NCBI GenBank assembly: GCA_046349935.1
Contig: JAXMBK010000019.1
Location: 1 to 64,000 of the forward strand
Origin: CAIXSC01 sp046349935
Lineage (GTDB): Bacteria > Planctomycetota > Planctomycetia > Pirellulales > Pirellulaceae
Direction: 5' to 3'
DNA length: 64,000 nt
The notes below the pieces were generated by a model, which was not told the origin of the DNA, made no database searches, and saw only the letters and a program-made list of their open reading frames with translations. This document shows, piece by piece, positions 63,059 to 64,000 of the stretch (the stretch's first letter is position 1; each line of letters opens with the position of its first letter). The position numbers and the translations under genes were made by a program.

Positions 63059-64000
63059 ATGAGCGACCAGGCGCCGCAGACGCTGACCGTCACGCAGTTG
63101 ACGACTTTGTTGAAAGACGTACTGGAGACTCGGTTTCCCGACGTGTGGGTGAGCGGCGAGATTTCGGACTTGTCGCAGTCGCATGCGGGTCACATTTACT
63201 TTTCGCTGAAAGACGCCAAGTCGCAGGTGCGGGGCGTCATTTGGGCGGGAGCGGCGAGCCGCCTGCGGTTCAAGCCGCAGGATGGACTGGCCGTGTTGTG
63301 CCGCGGCGCCATCGAGCTTTATGCGCCGCGCGGCACGTATCAGCTCATCGTGCGTCAAATCGAACCGCAGGGGGAAGGCGCCCTGCAATTGGCGCTGCGG
63401 CAGCTGCACGCGAAGCTCGCCCGCGAAGGGCTGTTCGAGGCGCAGCATAAACAGCCGTTGCCGGCGTTCCCGCGACATGTGGCGGTGGTGACAAGTCCCA
63501 CGGGGGCGGCGATCCGCGATTTTCTCGAGGTGGCGAAGCGGCGGTGGCCCGCGTTAAGGGTCACCGTGATTCCGGCCCGCGTGCAAGGCGCCGGGGCGAC
63601 GCAGGAGTTGGTGCGCGGAATCGAGGCGGCGAACGCCATGCGGCCGGCGCCCGATATCTTGGTGGTCGCGCGCGGCGGCGGGAGCCTAGAGGACTTATGG
63701 TCGTTCAATGAGGAACCGCTGGTCCGCGCCGTGTTTGCGTCGCAATTGCCGGTCGTGTCGGCGGTCGGGCACGAAATCGACGTGACTTTATGCGACCTCG
63801 TCGCCGACGTCCGCGCCCTCACTCCAACCGAAGCCGCCGAACTCGTGACGCCCTCCCGCGAGGAGCTGGCGTTGCAGTTGACTCAAGCGCGGGAACGGCT
63901 CCGTTCCGCTCTGCGCCGCCGCGCCGAGGCGGCTCGACGACGACTGGTGGAAATGGCCGAGCGGCGTTGTTTTCGGCGGCCGCTGGATCGGATCCATGAA
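63059..64000 (+). CDS. xseA: exodeoxyribonuclease VII large subunit, 3' end beyond the window
   Basis: 314 residues are visible, starting MSDQAPQTLTVTQLTTLLKD. The N-terminal OB domain includes DVWVSGEISDLSQSHAGHIYFSLKD, and the catalytic region begins with FPRHVAVVTSPTGAAIRDFL, then VARGGGSLEDLWSFNEEPLVRAV and SAVGHEIDVTLCDLVADVRA. The visible tail enters the coiled-coil part. The enzyme degrades single-stranded DNA with the small subunit XseB, which would be expected downstream. ATG 63059 is preceded by GAGG. Confidence 0.93.
   Translation, partial: MSDQAPQTLTVTQLTTLLKDVLETRFPDVWVSGEISDLSQSHAGHIYFSLKDAKSQVRGVIWAGAASRLRFKPQDGLAVLCRGAIELYAPRGTYQLIVRQIEPQGEGALQLALRQLHAKLAREGLFEAQHKQPLPAFPRHVAVVTSPTGAAIRDFLEVAKRRWPALRVTVIPARVQGAGATQELVRGIEAANAMRPAPDILVVARGGGSLEDLWSFNEEPLVRAVFASQLPVVSAVGHEIDVTLCDLVADVRALTPTEAAELVTPSREELALQLTQARERLRSALRRRAEAARRRLVEMAERRCFRRPLDRIHE

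Overview
The window reads as a GC-rich chromosomal segment from a member of the Planctomycetota, most likely a Pirellulales-type organism. The pointers are one gene pair with the planctomycete PSCyt1/DUF1549/DUF1553 and DUF1501 architectures, weak Shine-Dalgarno signals with several GTG starts, and a respiratory gene set whose subunits carry unusual insertions. No rRNA, tRNA, CRISPR array, integrase or transposase was found. Both ends of the window cut through genes: an SCO1-like gene at the left and xseA at the right.

Region 1 (1-20250, minus strand) is a nearly uninterrupted respiratory operon of 16 genes, read from right to left. A promoter (TTGACA-N18-TACAAC) and a perfect CRP/FNR-like palindrome lie upstream. 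Then come a Rieske protein with a repeat-bearing N-terminal extension, a b6-type cytochrome b, a subunit-IV-like protein fused to extra membrane helices, a giant 1596-residue octaheme cytochrome c with an embedded PDZ-like segment, two cupredoxin-like secreted proteins and a diheme cytochrome c lipoprotein. These are followed by cytochrome oxidase subunits II and I (A2-type motif), heme A synthase, heme O synthase, oxidase subunits III (with a 200-residue insertion) and IV, a two-gene ABC exporter and SCO1. Together they would make quinol:cytochrome c oxidoreductase, its electron carriers, the terminal oxidase, its heme and its copper assembly factor. No ordinary cytochrome c1 or f gene is present, so the octaheme protein is the natural candidate for that role.

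Region 2 (20394-26579, mostly plus) holds purD, a convergent YacP/NYN ribonuclease gene, an HpnN-like RND transporter, a 32-residue basic protein (possibly ribosomal, bL37-like), a FabZ-family dehydratase and trmB. Region 3 (26560-44942, minus) holds a DUF1501 protein, a PSCyt1/DUF1549/LamG/DUF1553 protein, a serine beta-lactamase-fold hydrolase, purF with its own promoter, a large TPR protein, a degenerate endonuclease-III-fold protein, rbfA, infB, nusA, an orphan ABC ATPase and nadD. The leader between nadD and the ABC-nusA-infB-rbfA genes has a good promoter, a branched inverted-repeat domain and an intrinsic terminator just before the first start codon. This looks like a regulated leader RNA.

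Region 4 (45031-64000, both strands) holds priA, a heme-motif sensor histidine kinase, rnhA, an unknown lipoprotein, a DUF2752 protein, ymdB-rny, a 750-base stretch without a convincing gene, tilS, a MITE-like inverted-repeat element, an MFS transporter, a GT39-like glycosyltransferase translationally coupled to a giant AsmA-like protein, a cluster of palindromic repeats, dapF and the start of xseA.

The strongest leads for something new are the octaheme/PDZ cytochrome within the b6f-like plus A2-oxidase operon, and the attenuator-like leader in front of the ABC-nusA-infB operon. All family assignments come from reading motifs by eye; no database search was possible.
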